NCBI GenBank assembly: GCA_965242665.1
Contig: OZ251484.1
Location: 1-64,000, forward strand
Direction of reading: 5' to 3'
DNA from: VXLM01 sp965242665
GTDB lineage: Bacteria; Chloroflexota; Dehalococcoidia; Lucifugimonadales; VXLM01
DNA: 64,000 nucleotides
A program made the translations under genes and the position numbers. Numbering within the stretch: the stretch's first letter is position 1; each line of letters starts with the position of its first letter. Shown here piece after piece: positions 63,155-64,000 of the stretch. Under the pieces are notes generated by a model. That model searched no databases, was not told where the DNA came from, and saw only the letters and a list, made by a program, of their open reading frames with translations.

Positions 63155-63205
63155 CTGTCTTTCTCCTTCCTTTGTAGAGGGACTGGCATCTCCCACGTCG
63201 ATTGC

Positions 63206-63337
63206 CTAGTAGGTGTCCCTGATTTCACGCACACCCGCAATCACTCCATACACCATCGCTACAACTGGGAATAGTCCCAGAGCCAGGACTATCAGGACTC
63301 CGATGGGCAAGAGTAGAATCGCGGCGACAGCTTCCAA
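63206..63337 (-). CDS. 43-aa single-helix membrane protein
   Basis: TTG 63337 has AGGAGAG with 7-nt spacing and opens a 43-residue frame. Most of it is one or two hydrophobic segments (AAILLLPIGVLIVLALGLFPV) ending in a charged REIRDTY. This is the pattern of a small membrane peptide. It lies between mnmA and the unknown gene on the same strand. Confidence 0.45.
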   Translation of the reverse strand: MEAVAAILLLPIGVLIVLALGLFPVVAMVYGVIAGVREIRDTY

Positions 63338-63368
63338 GGCTAATCTCTCCTGTGTACATACGTCCGGC

Positions 63369-64000
63369 TCACGCGGCGTTCGGCCGCTCCACCTCGATGA
63401 TCCCGCCGCCGACGAGCTCGTCGCCCCGGTAGAAGACGATGGCTTGTCCTGGAGTAACCGCGCGCTGCGGCTCGTCGAAGCGAATCTCCGCATAGTCGTC
63501 GCGCACGACCACTTCAGCGGGCGACTCGGACGCCTTGTATCTAATCTTTGCCATGACCCGAGTCGGCTCGCGGTTCGGAACACCACCCAGAAAATTGACG
63601 CGGGACGCCCATAAGCGGGAACGATACAGATCCGCGCTGGATCCAAGCGTGACGCGGTTCGAGCCGGGGTCGATCTCGACTACGAACATCGGAGCGCCCG
63701 ACCCGCCGGGCAGGCCCAGTCCCCGGCGCTGCCCGATGGTGAAGAACTGCACGCCGGGATGCTGTCCTATGACCACCCCGTCGAGATCCACGAAGTCTCC
63801 AGGACGCGGCCGGCTGTGCTCCATGAGGAAGCTGCGGTAATCGCCGCTGGGGATGAAGCAGATTTCCTGGCTGTCGGGCTTGTCCGCCACCGGCAGCCCC
63901 GCTTCTGCTGCAATCTGCCGAATGCGGGACTTTGGGTACTCCCCCACCGGAAAGAGAAGCCTCCCCAATTCGGATTGCGTGAGCGTAAACAGCACATAGG
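63369..64000 (-). CDS. mnmA: tRNA-specific 2-thiouridylase MnmA, 5' end cut off
   Basis: The frame is open to the window end and represents the C-terminal 210 residues. It includes LFTLTQSEL, the catalytic Cys in DSQEICFIPSGDYRSFL, GQRRGLGLPGGSG and the beta-barrel C-terminal domain. MnmA puts sulfur on U34 of tRNA-Lys, Glu and Gln. The N-terminal PP-loop (ATP-binding) lies beyond the edge. Confidence 0.93.
   Translation of the reverse strand, partial: YVLFTLTQSELGRLLFPVGEYPKSRIRQIAAEAGLPVADKPDSQEICFIPSGDYRSFLMEHSRPRPGDFVDLDGVVIGQHPGVQFFTIGQRRGLGLPGGSGAPMFVVEIDPGSNRVTLGSSADLYRSRLWASRVNFLGGVPNREPTRVMAKIRYKASESPAEVVVRDDYAEIRFDEPQRAVTPGQAIVFYRGDELVGGGIIEVERPNAA

Overview
The window is a GC-rich chromosomal stretch, densely coded on both strands, that looks like a free-living or host-associated member of Chloroflexota (Dehalococcoidia or SAR202-like). 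This placement is an inference. It rests on the mix of orphan solute-binding lipoproteins with Ala/Pro or Thr/Pro linkers, a K+-type membrane pyrophosphatase, a translin-like gene, an alpha2-type glycyl-tRNA synthetase, phytanoyl-CoA-dioxygenase and VCBS genes, and many dispersed ATTCCCGC...GCGGGAAT palindromes. No rRNA, tRNA or CRISPR array was recognised.

Region 1 to 16.3 kb is a defence island on the minus strand. A coupled operon encodes a short unknown protein, a Schlafen/AlbA-type protein whose C-terminus repeats that short protein, a type III Mod methyltransferase with a PKD-like tail, and a Res helicase-nuclease cut by the window edge. Two NYN-domain proteins, an MBL-fold hydrolase and a HypE/AIR-synthase-like protein follow. 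The island ends with a tandem pair of single-chain restriction-modification enzymes that are almost identical at both ends and different in the middle, where target recognition is expected.

Region 16.4 to 31.2 kb is metabolic: amidohydrolase, LarB, a ThDP enzyme, an esterase, an acyltransferase, a TrmH-type RNA methyltransferase, AmtB with a P-II protein that lacks the usual T-loop tyrosine, a JAMM peptidase, a VCBS protein with a phytanoyl-CoA dioxygenase, a HigBA-like toxin-antitoxin pair and a Uma2 protein. Repeats cluster at 22.6-23.1, 30.5-31.7 and 36.1-36.8 kb.

Region 31.7 to 45.7 kb holds secreted and regulatory genes: two substrate-binding lipoproteins, two TIM-barrel-like proteins, a cupin, a cupredoxin lipoprotein next to an SGNH hydrolase, a PhoB/PhoR-type two-component pair, a CD225-like membrane protein, a 44-residue lipoprotein missed by length cut-offs, and an OsmC peroxidase. 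Two tandem HtrA-like lipoprotein proteases (45.7-50.3 kb) carry C-terminal jelly-roll-like repeats instead of PDZ domains.

Region 50.4 to 53.2 kb contains a minimal CBASS-like anti-phage operon, CD-NTase plus a Cap15-like two-TM beta-rich effector. It is joined by a 4-bp overlap to the housekeeping gene glyS. From 53.5 to 60.8 kb runs a co-directional housekeeping series (rnhB, yraN, thiE, translin, hppA, an ABC exporter). The right edge has a DNA methyltransferase fused to an HNH nuclease domain and the 3' part of mnmA.
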